Below, in pieces: positions 16,049 through 24,821 of a stretch of DNA of 39,494 bases (its first letter is position 1; each line of letters begins with the position of its first letter). The translations under genes and the position numbers were made by a program. Source of the stretch: CAYRVF01 sp964427535 (GTDB taxonomy: Bacteria; Chloroflexota; Ktedonobacteria; Ktedonobacterales; JADMIN01); assembly GCA_964427535.1 (NCBI GenBank), contig CAYRVF010000036.1, positions 1 through 39,494 on the forward strand, written 5' to 3'. The notes under the pieces are model-generated. The model did no database searches and was not told the DNA's origin. It worked only from the letters and a program-made list of their open reading frames with translations.

Positions 16049-17497
16049 TTATGGCGTGCATGTCGTGCCCGGCGCCTGCTTGCCGGGTAGAGGATCAATG
16101 CGCTCCAAGGTCAACATGCCTCCGAAGCTGGTGTCGTAGTTGGCGACTTGATACAGGTCGTGGCTGTGCCAGACCATGTAGTACTCGCCGCACTCGTTGT
16201 AGGAGGTGACACCGGTTGGGAGGGCACCTTGATAGCCCAGATACGGGCTGCCGCTGTAGTAGGTCGCGTTGCCCTTGAAGGTCTGGTTTTGTAGTTGCGG
16301 CAGCGTGACCGGGATGGGATTGCCGTTGGGGTCGTACTGTTCCTGATTCGCGTAGCTGTAGAGCTCGTCCCAGGTCTGCCCTGGCCCAACGGTGGTGGCA
16401 AAGGTCTCATAGGAGAGGTCGGTGCCGTTGCTCGTGACGAGGGGATTGCCGTCGCGGGCGATGACCGTGCCATTCTCACCGTGGGGATGGAACGGGAAGG
16501 GCAGCGACCCGGCGTTGAGATACCGTACCAGCGCGGGCGGCTGGTTCGGGTTCGCGTTCGGATCGGTGACGGTGATATGCACCAGCGAGCCGTACGGCTG
16601 CGCGGGCAACCACGCCGCGTTGTTCGGCGCGATGGTGTCGGGGAAGGCACGCCCGTTGATCAGCCAGTAGCGCGGGTGCAGCTGCGTGACGTCGTACGCC
16701 TGCCCGAATTCGACCGCTTGATGTAGCGCGGGGTCGACGTCCGAGAGCAACATGACGTACTCGGTGTTCGGGGCATACACGCTGTGTGAGCAGTCGTATG
16801 CGCACGCTGCGCCTGAGGGCGGGGTCACTCCCGTGGGCCGGACGATCAGCGAGCCGTAGAGGCCCATCTGCACCTGCTTGCCGACGTCGGTGCCGCTCTC
16901 ATAGAGGAACGTGCCAGGGTGCGTCGCGGTGAACGTGTAGGCGACCGTGCCACCGGCTGTCGCCGCGCTGTTGGTTAGCGAGACGACGTCCGTCCCGTTC
17001 AGTTCTGGTTGCGCGGCGACGCCGTTGACTGTCACCCCGTCGATGCCGGGGAACATGATCGAGGTGCGTTCCGGCAGATTGTTGGTGAGCGTAATCGTCA
17101 CCGTATCGCCCTGATTGACGCACAACTGGGGACCTGGAAACTGGAACGCGCCGCCAGTGGGGACGTAGCTCCAGGTGAAGATCGTATTGCCGTCAGGCAT
17201 GTTGATCATCCCCGACTCCGCCGTCAGCGCGAAGCTGGGGTGTGTGCCACTGGCGGTGGTGCAGACCACGCCAGAAGTGGGGCCGCTCGCCGCCTTCGCC
17301 GGAGTGGGTGACTGCAGGTACCCGGCGACGACCAGCGCAGTGACACTCGCGATGGCTACTCCCGCCAGAACGCGCCGGTGGACCGGGATCGTGCGCCTGT
17401 TGGGCGGGCGCACCTGACTCAGCCCGCTGTGCAGCCGCTCCCAGAAGCCGCGCGTGGGGGCCGTGGTCGGAGGCTGCTCGGAATCTGGTACTCGCAT
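16049..17497 (-). CDS. Exported multicopper-oxidase-like protein carrying the C-terminal pair of HxH motifs
   Basis: Protein of 482 residues with a cytosolic N-terminus, one hydrophobic segment (about 42-60, signal anchor or signal peptide) and cupredoxin domains (about 75-220 and 240-470). Visible copper-type motifs are FHPHG (H337, H339) and VWHSHDLYQ (H444, H446), both in the C-terminal half. In the first domain, the usual HWHG and YHCH positions read SIMFPG and FLYESG, so that half has lost its ligands. Its paralogue at 17568-18962 has exactly those first-half motifs and lacks the second-half ones. Start ATG 17497 has GAGGAG 8 nt upstream; an in-frame extension to 17575 would overlap the previous gene and lacks such a site. 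Four of the cysteines lie in CxYDC and near the C-terminus and may form disulfides. Confidence 0.9.
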   Translation of the reverse strand: MRVPDSEQPPTTAPTRGFWERLHSGLSQVRPPNRRTIPVHRRVLAGVAIASVTALVVAGYLQSPTPAKAASGPTSGVVCTTASGTHPSFALTAESGMINMPDGNTIFTWSYVPTGGAFQFPGPQLCVNQGDTVTITLTNNLPERTSIMFPGIDGVTVNGVAAQPELNGTDVVSLTNSAATAGGTVAYTFTATHPGTFLYESGTDVGKQVQMGLYGSLIVRPTGVTPPSGAACAYDCSHSVYAPNTEYVMLLSDVDPALHQAVEFGQAYDVTQLHPRYWLINGRAFPDTIAPNNAAWLPAQPYGSLVHITVTDPNANPNQPPALVRYLNAGSLPFPFHPHGENGTVIARDGNPLVTSNGTDLSYETFATTVGPGQTWDELYSYANQEQYDPNGNPIPVTLPQLQNQTFKGNATYYSGSPYLGYQGALPTGVTSYNECGEYYMVWHSHDLYQVANYDTSFGGMLTLERIDPLPGKQAPGTTCTP

Positions 17498-17567
17498 GTG
17501 AGCTGCTCCTCGAGAAGCGCAGGTCGAGCGAATGGGTGTGCTCTCGCTCTCTCCGCGCGGCTCACGC

Positions 17568-18962
17568 TTACACAATGAAAGGCAGATCGTTGGGGCTGGT
17601 CTGCGGCGGGTATGTACCTGCCGCCGCGACGCGCACCTCGGTCATCTGCCCGCCGAGCCCTGTGCCACCAGGGGTCGTCAGCGCGCCCATCGCGTTGTTG
17701 TAGAGCAGGTACGTGCCCGTGGTGGATGGCGCGGTGAAGATCGCGTCGAAGCTCTCACCAGCGCCGATCATCACGGTATCGGTGATGTAGCTCGTGTCGG
17801 CGCCGGTGCGCAGGCCATTGGCCCTGCCGCGCAGCGGCGTCGCGTCTTTGCCTACGATGTGCATCGGGATACCGCTCAGGCGCATGGAGGCTTGCGTATA
17901 GCCGAGGTTGACAAGCCGCACCAGCACTCGCTCGCCAGCGTTGCACTGGATCAGCGACGAGAGCGGCTGATGCTGCAGGTCCGGGCGCCCGCTCGGGGAG
18001 ATCAGCTCGCCCGTCGAGGTGTCGGTGCCGCCACCATTTGGCGCCAGCGTGTCCGGGTAGGAGCGGCCGTTCATCAGGTAGAAGTCGGCGTGGTAGTCGC
18101 TCCAGTCGGTGGCCTGAATGTGGGCGTCGTTGTAGTGCGCCTGCGCCCACATATCGCCGAGGAAGAGCGCATACTCGCGGTCGTATGCCGTGGACATGGG
18201 GTCGCCAAGCGCGACGCCGTCATTGTAAACATAGCCGAACGGTGCGTTGGCATCCGTGCCACCGGCGGCCCGCGCGATCGGGGCGACGAGCTGGCCGCCC
18301 TGCGTCACACCCGTCTTATTCTGCGCGGCGCGGACGAAGACGATGCCCTCCATACCCATCTGCACATGTTCGACGTCCTCAAAGTGGCAGTGGTACATGT
18401 AGGTGCCCGGATCGGTCGGGTGGTAGTAGTACGGGAAGGTCTGCCCGATTGGCGTGGCGACCGACATCTCGGGGACGCCATCGAAAATCGGCAGCGCATT
18501 GCGGAAGCCGTGCCAGTGAATGGTATGCGAGTCTACCAGGTCGGGGCGTTGCTGCAGACCAAGATTGGTCAGGTTGATCTGGATCGCGTCGTTTTGGTCG
18601 AAATAGAGCAGTGGGGCAGAGTGCTGCACTTTGCCCTTCTGCGTCGCGATCACGTTGTCAGCTAGCCCCGTCATATTGCGAAAGCCAAAGACGTAGGTCG
18701 TCTTGCCCGCGGGCGCCGCCGGGTCTGGGCTATAGGTGGGAACTGAGCCAGGAATGTGAATCCACCCGTCCGTCGCCGCCAGGTGCCTGAGCACGGTCGG
18801 CTTGGGTGTCGTGTACCCAGCCGCCTGTGTCACGGCGGGGGCCAGCACACGGCCTCGCCAGGATGCCGTCATGCCACCGAGCCCAAGGGCGACAGCCGCG
18901 CCGCCACCCCACCGAAGCAGGCGGCGGCGCGAGATGGGTGTGCCCGAGCCAGGGGTACTCAT
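17568..18962 (-). CDS. Tat-exported multicopper-oxidase-like protein carrying the N-terminal copper motifs
   Basis: Protein of 464 residues with a twin-arginine signal (SRRRLLRWGGGAAVALGLGG, residues 11-30), so it is probably folded with copper before export. Domain 1 (about 55-215) has HTIHWHGF (H149, H151) and YMYHCHFEDVEHVQMGM (H191, C192, H193, H199, M202). These are a trinuclear-type HxH pair and a type-1-copper HCH...H..M motif. The second half (about 255-450) keeps the cupredoxin pattern (VRLVNLGYTQASMRLSG, then FDAIFTAPSTTGTYLLYNN) but has no HxH motifs. GGAGG precedes ATG 18962. It is 70 nt upstream of the partner at 16049-17497. On its own it lacks half of the ligands of a normal laccase-like trinuclear centre. 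Confidence 0.93.
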   Translation of the reverse strand: MSTPGSGTPISRRRLLRWGGGAAVALGLGGMTASWRGRVLAPAVTQAAGYTTPKPTVLRHLAATDGWIHIPGSVPTYSPDPAAPAGKTTYVFGFRNMTGLADNVIATQKGKVQHSAPLLYFDQNDAIQINLTNLGLQQRPDLVDSHTIHWHGFRNALPIFDGVPEMSVATPIGQTFPYYYHPTDPGTYMYHCHFEDVEHVQMGMEGIVFVRAAQNKTGVTQGGQLVAPIARAAGGTDANAPFGYVYNDGVALGDPMSTAYDREYALFLGDMWAQAHYNDAHIQATDWSDYHADFYLMNGRSYPDTLAPNGGGTDTSTGELISPSGRPDLQHQPLSSLIQCNAGERVLVRLVNLGYTQASMRLSGIPMHIVGKDATPLRGRANGLRTGADTSYITDTVMIGAGESFDAIFTAPSTTGTYLLYNNAMGALTTPGGTGLGGQMTEVRVAAAGTYPPQTSPNDLPFIV

Positions 18963-19025
18963 CGGAGGACCTCCTCAGTGAAGAGCCGAAATCACAGTGC
19001 CAGGTATGCGCGGCATGTGCTGGTT

Positions 19026-19125
19026 GGGATGCGGGCGACGGAGCCGCCAACGGGGAGGTCCCGTCGCCCACATCCCGCCTGGTGGGGACGGTCCGCCGAC
19101 AGCGGCTATGTCGCTGATCGTCCCC
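19026..19125. repeat. Two successive stem-loops between the giant protein gene and the first oxidase gene
   Basis: Stem 1: GGGATGCGGGCGACGG (19026-19041) pairs with CCGTCGCCCACATCCC (19061-19076), a 16-bp arm with a single mismatch and a 19-nt loop. Stem 2: GGGGACG (19084-19090) pairs with CGTCCCC (19119-19125), with an inner CAGCG (19100-19104) and CGCTG (19112-19116). Both fall in the 189-nt gap of the minus-strand cluster. They could attenuate read-through or protect mRNA ends, giving different dosage of the giant protein and the oxidases. Confidence 0.5.
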
Positions 19126-19151
19126 AGACATGCCTGGCGCGGAAGCGCACG

Positions 19152-22100
19152 CTACCTGAGCTCATCCGCGCCTATGTCGAAATAGGTGTGCAGCGGGCGC
19201 GGCTGGTTATCGAAGTCGAAGGTTGGAGCGTGGATTGTGATGTTTGCCCCGGTCAGCGTGTTGAACCCATTGGCGCTCGCCGCACCGGCGTTGTACGCGG
19301 GCGAGGCGTTGGACGCCAGCCGGTAGTTGCCCAGAATCGACACTGGTGAATCGACCGCCACCGTCACAGGCGCGACGAGTTGGGGATTGCCGGTCCAGGG
19401 CAGCGCCGAGACGGTGAGGTCGTACGGCGTTATGATGCCTGGATCAGTCGTCTTGTTGCCTGTGCCAGAGGCGTACGGGTTAGGCACGCCGCCGTTGGTG
19501 GTCGGCTCCAGAATCGAATAGGTCGGCGCGAGGGTGCCGGGGTCACCATTGGCGAGGCCGATGTCCCAGTAGTTGATAGGCGTCGGATCGGGAACGAGCT
19601 GGCCAGCGTTGGCGCCCGTGCCCCAGACCTTCCCGCCGATACCGATGATGTTCATCCCGTCCCAGTGACCCGCGCGGTTATCCCAGAAGATGTTGTTGAA
19701 CATCACCGGGTTACTGAAGTTGGGAGACCCTACTGGCAGCGTCGCCTGGAAGTAGGCGTTGTTGAGCCCGGTCGAGAGCCCGGCCGGCTCCGCCTCGCCG
19801 TGGCTGGTCTGCGCCGTCGCGGTCGTGAGGTTCTTCATCACGGTGTTGTTGTAGAACCGGACCGCGGGCGCGTTGTCGATCGAGACGCCGCCGCCCTCAT
19901 GGGTGGAGACATTGTTCACGATCATGTTGTTGTAGACGTTGTAGGCGAAGTTGCCCGCATCCAGGAAGCGCAACCCACCGCCGTCGTCGTTGGCTAGGTT
20001 GCCCTGGAGAAGGTTGTTGTAGACGTCTACCGCACCGGCTCCCGGCGAGACCGCGGTCGCTGTCGCGGGTTGCTCACCAGCGATGATGATGCCCGCGCCC
20101 TCGTCGTACGAGCCGTTGAAGTAGACACGGTTGTCGTGGATGCTGCTCTTCGTCGCGTGCGTGACTGTGCTGGCACCGCTCAGACCGTAGTGGCTGATGC
20201 CACCGCCGTACTCAGCGGAGAAGTTGCCGCAGATGTCGTTGTAGCTGACCTCGTAGCCGCGGGTGCCGGTGAATATCCCGATCGCCCCGGCCAGGTTGGT
20301 GCCGCCGTTGTCGATGATGCGGTTGTGCGAGATGGTGACGCCATCCAGGTTGTTGTCGCCGACCGTCGGCGTGCCCATGCGGATCGCGCCTGCATACGCG
20401 CCGGTGTTGCTGGCGATGAGGTTATTCGTCACCTGCAGGTAGCGCGTCGAAGCCAGCGCCACGATGCCACCACCCTGGTCCGGATTCGATGGCGTGTTGG
20501 TGGCAGCCTGGGGGTTCGTGCCTTCCCCCAGATACTCGTAGTTGAGCTTGAGGGCGTTCGGCGCGAATTGCGATGTGTCACCACCAGTGATCTGCATGCC
20601 GTCGATCGCGGCTTTGAACCCGCTGGTGTACTGCGTGGCGCTCGTCGCGACCACCAGCACCACCTCGCCCTCAGGAAGCGCGACCGTGGCGTCGTTGATC
20701 GGCGCCGCGCCCGGCCCCAGAACGGCACTGAGCGAGCTGATGGTGTTCTGCCATGCGGTATCACGCGCACTATCGGTCCCGAATCCCACGCCGTCGATCA
20801 CTGTGCCGGGCACGTACGTGCCATCGGCGCGGGTGCCGCCAGGGCCGACGCCCTGCAGCTTGACGGGGGAGTGGATGATCAGGTTCTCGTAGTACGCGCC
20901 CAGTGGGTTGTAGCCACCGTAGGGACCGCCACCCGGTGTGCCAGGATAGACGAGCACCAATGCTCTCGCCTTCTTGGACGCCGCGTCCAACGCGTGCTGG
21001 ATAGCGTGCTCATCGGTGTCTGAGTTATAGGTCTTTCCTGGGCCGACCTCAAACACGGTTGGATTGTATCCATAGCCGAGCACGTGGATAGTCACGCCGT
21101 TAGCGGCCTTCTGTCCGTTGCCAGAGATGACCGTCACCTGGTGGGGGCCTGTACCCATTCCGGTCGGTACTCTGAAGACGATCTGCCCATCGCTCCATGA
21201 GACGATCGGCACGTTCGATCCATCCATCTGGACATGTCCAGTGCCCTGTGCGGCCCCGAAATGCTGTCCGTTGATGGTGATGTATCGATTCGCTCCCGTA
21301 TCGCCATACTGGAGATCGAGGCGATCGACGGAGTAGAACTCGGGCACCAGCGGCGCCGACGTGTTTGTCGAGTCGTTCACCTGGCAGGCCACCGGATGGG
21401 TGTACTGCACGCCCGGGGACTCGATAGACTGCAGGGCAGGCAGCGGGGCAAGGTCGCCGCCGTTGTCGATGCCCGGGAACACCTCGAACATCGCGCTCAT
21501 GGTCCGGTAGGCCGGATTGTAACCCGGGTTGAGATGCCCCGGCTGCCCCGGATCGTTCTCCAGGAACCGGTAGACGTTCGGGCAGACCGAGTCTGGGTTC
21601 GGGCAGTTGTACGTCGTCGTCGAGGGCAGGAGCACGTCGTACTCGCCGTTCGGGTCGGTGTAGACCGTCGTGACGAGCCGGTTATCGAAGTCGTAGATGC
21701 CGATCGGGATGTTCGGCAGGCCGTACTTCTCGCCGTAGTTGAGCTCCTTGGGGTTGGTGGACAGGTTGAGGTCGTCTGTCACCAGGCCAAAGATACGCCC
21801 GGGCAGCGGCACGTCCGAGTTGGGGTGCCAGTAGAAGTTCGGTGTGGTCGAGCGCCCAGGCCGCACCGTGACGAGCTTCGAGGTACACATCGACTTGAAC
21901 TGGCCCTGGAATGGGCTGCCGCCTGCCGCCGCGAACGACGGGTTGTACACGCCAGACGTCGTCGAGGGGTTGTTCGGGTCGAAGTTCGCCTGTGTGGGGT
22001 CGCTGACGACGTTCACCGTGTGCAGCGGGCCGACGCACGGTGGCGGCGGAATCTGTGGCGACGGCACGTTCGGTACTTTGGCCGCTGCGAGCGTCGGCGT

Positions 22101-24821
22101 GACAGTAGGTGACTCACCCGCGGCAAAATACGTATCGCCCTGGTTGATGTTCAGGTCTTCTTCTTTGGTTGCCACGTACACCGGCTTCCCCGTGATCGGG
22201 TCTTTGGGGACGTCCGGCGCGACGATGTAGTCGCCAGCGGGGATCGTTTCCGGAGCGCTCAACGCTTGACCAGTCTTCGGGTCCACTTTCACCTGCGTGA
22301 AGCCGTAGTTGCCGTTGACGAGGTTGGCCCCGGTGATGCCGGTGGTCGCTTGCTGCGAGTTGTCACCGACCTGCTGGCCGAGCAACGGCGCCTCAAGGCA
22401 GCCGTGGCCACCCGTCGTCGATGGCAGGACTTGCTGCTGCACGAGCGGGCTGCCGTCGAACTGGCGGGCGGTGCAGTTCACCGGTCGCTGCCAGGTCTCC
22501 GACATGTACGGGTCGTTGAGGTCGATCGGCGCGCCGCAGTAATGCTGGCCCGCGCACGACGAGCCGTCTGGCAGCGTCAGATTGCCAGTGCTGCCGTCGG
22601 AGAGCTTCACGAGCGAACCGTCGCCGGGATATTGGGCCGCGTTCGGCGGGTTATAGGTCAGGTAGGTGTTGCTGCCGTACGAGGTCGTTTCCTTCGTACA
22701 CTGCATGCCGGCCGGAGGCGTCTGCGTCGGGTCGCACGTTACCGGTGCGTACAGATGGACGGGGATGCCCGAGATGCCGGGCTCGTTGACCGATGAGGCG
22801 GTGAGATACGGATCCTGGGTGAAACGGTTGATGTTGTAGACCATCTCGCCAACGATACCGCCCGTGGAGGGGTACCCTTGCGCGATATAGGTCGGATCGG
22901 TCTCGTACGTGTGGATGGCCCAGTCGATGCGGTCTTGGTGGCCGACCTGATTCAGCACGCTCAGGTCGACGAAACCGCCGTTGGCGATCTCGGTCGTCTC
23001 CTGTGGCTGATTATCGGCCTGATACGTCACGCCGACGGTGTAGTAATTCTCCCAGTAGCCCTGCTGGACGACGAAGCGCCCCCACGGATACGCCCGGTGG
23101 AAGTCGTAGTTGCCGTTGGCGTCCGTGATGATCGTCGCGTCACCGTACTGCTGAACGCTATTGTCGCGGCCGAGCAGCTGCACGGGCAAATTAGGGATGC
23201 CTGGCTCGCCGGGGTCGCACTTGCCGTTGCGGTTGGTGTCGAAGCAGACCTTGCCGTGAACGTCGCTGAACCATGCCGCCGACTCGATGTTCCCCAGGTC
23301 GACGGCGTTGCCATTCACGATCGAGACGGACTTCGACTCCTGCAGCCAGATCTGGTATTCGTCGACGACGAAGACCGAGTAGTCGCCATCGGGGACGTTG
23401 TTGATGACGAACGATCCGTCAGGATTTGCCAGCCCATTGTAAATGGTGTTGTCGTTTCCGTTCAGGTTCACCAGTCCGACGACGACGGGGTCGGTGGCGG
23501 GAATCTGCGGCGGGGCCATCGGGCCGACGACGTTGACGCCCTGATTGGCGCCGAGGTTATACGCGCCGACATTCGGCACCCATTCTGAGGCCGCGACGTC
23601 CTGACCTTTGATTGTGCCCTTGCTGGTGGGAGTCGCGGTGACGGGCGCGTGGTTCGTCTGGTCGCCAAGCGGCTTGACGAAGCCGAATTCCGCGAACGGC
23701 CAATTCTCTTTGCCCTGAATGAACTCGGGGTCGTAGCCGTCCCACCCTTGAATCGCCCAGGTGTCCCAGTCCTTGTCGCCGTCGAGCGAGGAGGTCTGCC
23801 ACCACGTCTGGCCATTCGGGGGCGTCACCGTCGAGGTGAAGTGATTCTGCTGCAGGTACGGGATGGTGACGACACCATTCGCGTCACTGTAGCAGTGGCC
23901 GCCAGTCTGCTGGATCGCTGGCTTGCCATCGCTGCCGTAGATGAACAGCCCATTAGCGTCATGTTGGTACGTGGTGCAGATTGGGTTTCCCCAGTAGTCG
24001 TTGGTCACCACGCCATTGGGGTCGGCGATGTGGCCCTCGAAGCCCTGAAGGTTCTGCTCACCGGTGTCGTATGCGCCATTGGTGTTGGAGTCGTAATACA
24101 CCTTCATGCGCACCGTCGAGAGTGGCAGCGGGTCCGGCTGCAAGCTGACAGTCACCACACCTGAGCCTGTCAGCGGGGCGTTAAAGTACGCCGCACCTAC
24201 CTCGAATCCATCGACATGGCAGGTGTGTGTGGCGTCCTTGGTGCAGCCCGCTACGTCGTACCCACCCGCCGTAACGTTGATCATGTAACTGCGGTTGGGG
24301 TTAAACGAGTTCTGCGGCCACGAGGTCGTGTCGAGACCTGTGGTCGCGTTCAGGTTCGACTCGTCGCCTTGCGCCACGATCTCGGCGTCGGCGGCGCCAT
24401 TCGGGCCGCCGACGGCGCCCGCGCCGCCCTTAAACGAGTGAATCGAGCTCCACTGACAATTGTCGGGGTAGCTCGGATCTCCGCCCTGTCCTGGCGGCGT
24501 ACAGGCATAGTTAGAGTTGTGGATATCATTTGCGCCGAGATTCGTGCCGTAGTGGCTGGGATTGCCTACATCGTTTTGGACGATCAGCCAGTGATAATGC
24601 GGAATCGCGTCCCCCTGATGGAGGCCCGCTGGTATCCAGCTGCGCGCGCTCTGGACCTGGAGTTTCAGGATCGGAGTGGTCGCCAGGGGCGCCGCGTGCG
24701 CTTGCTGGGGCATAGTCCACAGCGCGAGCGTCGTGATCAGGCCCGTGTTCGCGACCAGCACGGTGAGCACACCCAGCGCTGGTCGCATGAGTGCTCGCCG
24801 AAGGTTTCGCCACTCGGTCAT
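19152..24821 (-). CDS. Giant exported protein: SdrD/Cna-B-like, IPT/TIG and parallel beta-helix regions
   Basis: Protein of 1889 residues with an N-terminal signal (hydrophobic about 14-36, cleavage near AHA). Repeated Ca-binding-like Cna-B/SdrD segments occur: VYYDSNTNGAYDTGE (about 241-255), VCFDTNRNGKCDPGEPGIPN (about 525-544), and a third at about 1005-1065 ending YTDPNGEYDVLLP. An IPT/TIG domain lies at about 1160-1248 (YITINGQHFG...GHVQMDGSNVPI). A right-handed parallel beta-helix with Asn-rich PbH1 repeats covers about 1400-1715 (for example NNLIASNTG, HNRIIDNGG, NNMIVNNVSTHEGGG). The end (SPAYNAGAAS...YFDIGADE) is of choice-of-anchor Q type. GGGAGG lies 6 nt before ATG 24821. It is first in the cluster and probably forms a surface adhesin or scaffold for the oxidases. 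Catalytic residues of pectate-lyase type were not identified; a role in polysaccharide binding is possible but unproven. Confidence 0.9.
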   Translation of the reverse strand: MTEWRNLRRALMRPALGVLTVLVANTGLITTLALWTMPQQAHAAPLATTPILKLQVQSARSWIPAGLHQGDAIPHYHWLIVQNDVGNPSHYGTNLGANDIHNSNYACTPPGQGGDPSYPDNCQWSSIHSFKGGAGAVGGPNGAADAEIVAQGDESNLNATTGLDTTSWPQNSFNPNRSYMINVTAGGYDVAGCTKDATHTCHVDGFEVGAAYFNAPLTGSGVVTVSLQPDPLPLSTVRMKVYYDSNTNGAYDTGEQNLQGFEGHIADPNGVVTNDYWGNPICTTYQHDANGLFIYGSDGKPAIQQTGGHCYSDANGVVTIPYLQQNHFTSTVTPPNGQTWWQTSSLDGDKDWDTWAIQGWDGYDPEFIQGKENWPFAEFGFVKPLGDQTNHAPVTATPTSKGTIKGQDVAASEWVPNVGAYNLGANQGVNVVGPMAPPQIPATDPVVVGLVNLNGNDNTIYNGLANPDGSFVINNVPDGDYSVFVVDEYQIWLQESKSVSIVNGNAVDLGNIESAAWFSDVHGKVCFDTNRNGKCDPGEPGIPNLPVQLLGRDNSVQQYGDATIITDANGNYDFHRAYPWGRFVVQQGYWENYYTVGVTYQADNQPQETTEIANGGFVDLSVLNQVGHQDRIDWAIHTYETDPTYIAQGYPSTGGIVGEMVYNINRFTQDPYLTASSVNEPGISGIPVHLYAPVTCDPTQTPPAGMQCTKETTSYGSNTYLTYNPPNAAQYPGDGSLVKLSDGSTGNLTLPDGSSCAGQHYCGAPIDLNDPYMSETWQRPVNCTARQFDGSPLVQQQVLPSTTGGHGCLEAPLLGQQVGDNSQQATTGITGANLVNGNYGFTQVKVDPKTGQALSAPETIPAGDYIVAPDVPKDPITGKPVYVATKEEDLNINQGDTYFAAGESPTVTPTLAAAKVPNVPSPQIPPPPCVGPLHTVNVVSDPTQANFDPNNPSTTSGVYNPSFAAAGGSPFQGQFKSMCTSKLVTVRPGRSTTPNFYWHPNSDVPLPGRIFGLVTDDLNLSTNPKELNYGEKYGLPNIPIGIYDFDNRLVTTVYTDPNGEYDVLLPSTTTYNCPNPDSVCPNVYRFLENDPGQPGHLNPGYNPAYRTMSAMFEVFPGIDNGGDLAPLPALQSIESPGVQYTHPVACQVNDSTNTSAPLVPEFYSVDRLDLQYGDTGANRYITINGQHFGAAQGTGHVQMDGSNVPIVSWSDGQIVFRVPTGMGTGPHQVTVISGNGQKAANGVTIHVLGYGYNPTVFEVGPGKTYNSDTDEHAIQHALDAASKKARALVLVYPGTPGGGPYGGYNPLGAYYENLIIHSPVKLQGVGPGGTRADGTYVPGTVIDGVGFGTDSARDTAWQNTISSLSAVLGPGAAPINDATVALPEGEVVLVVATSATQYTSGFKAAIDGMQITGGDTSQFAPNALKLNYEYLGEGTNPQAATNTPSNPDQGGGIVALASTRYLQVTNNLIASNTGAYAGAIRMGTPTVGDNNLDGVTISHNRIIDNGGTNLAGAIGIFTGTRGYEVSYNDICGNFSAEYGGGISHYGLSGASTVTHATKSSIHDNRVYFNGSYDEGAGIIIAGEQPATATAVSPGAGAVDVYNNLLQGNLANDDGGGLRFLDAGNFAYNVYNNMIVNNVSTHEGGGVSIDNAPAVRFYNNTVMKNLTTATAQTSHGEAEPAGLSTGLNNAYFQATLPVGSPNFSNPVMFNNIFWDNRAGHWDGMNIIGIGGKVWGTGANAGQLVPDPTPINYWDIGLANGDPGTLAPTYSILEPTTNGGVPNPYASGTGNKTTDPGIITPYDLTVSALPWTGNPQLVAPVTVAVDSPVSILGNYRLASNASPAYNAGAASANGFNTLTGANITIHAPTFDFDNQPRPLHTYFDIGADELR

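Noticed and set aside
17532..18665. Open frame of 377 codons on the plus strand
   Set aside because: Antisense to the Tat-exported oxidase-like gene; no known family pattern.
16049..18962. Naming the oxidase-like genes as known manganese oxidases or laccases (for example mnxG, cotA, mco)
   Set aside because: The ligand distribution is split over two proteins and no specific signature for one substrate is visible.
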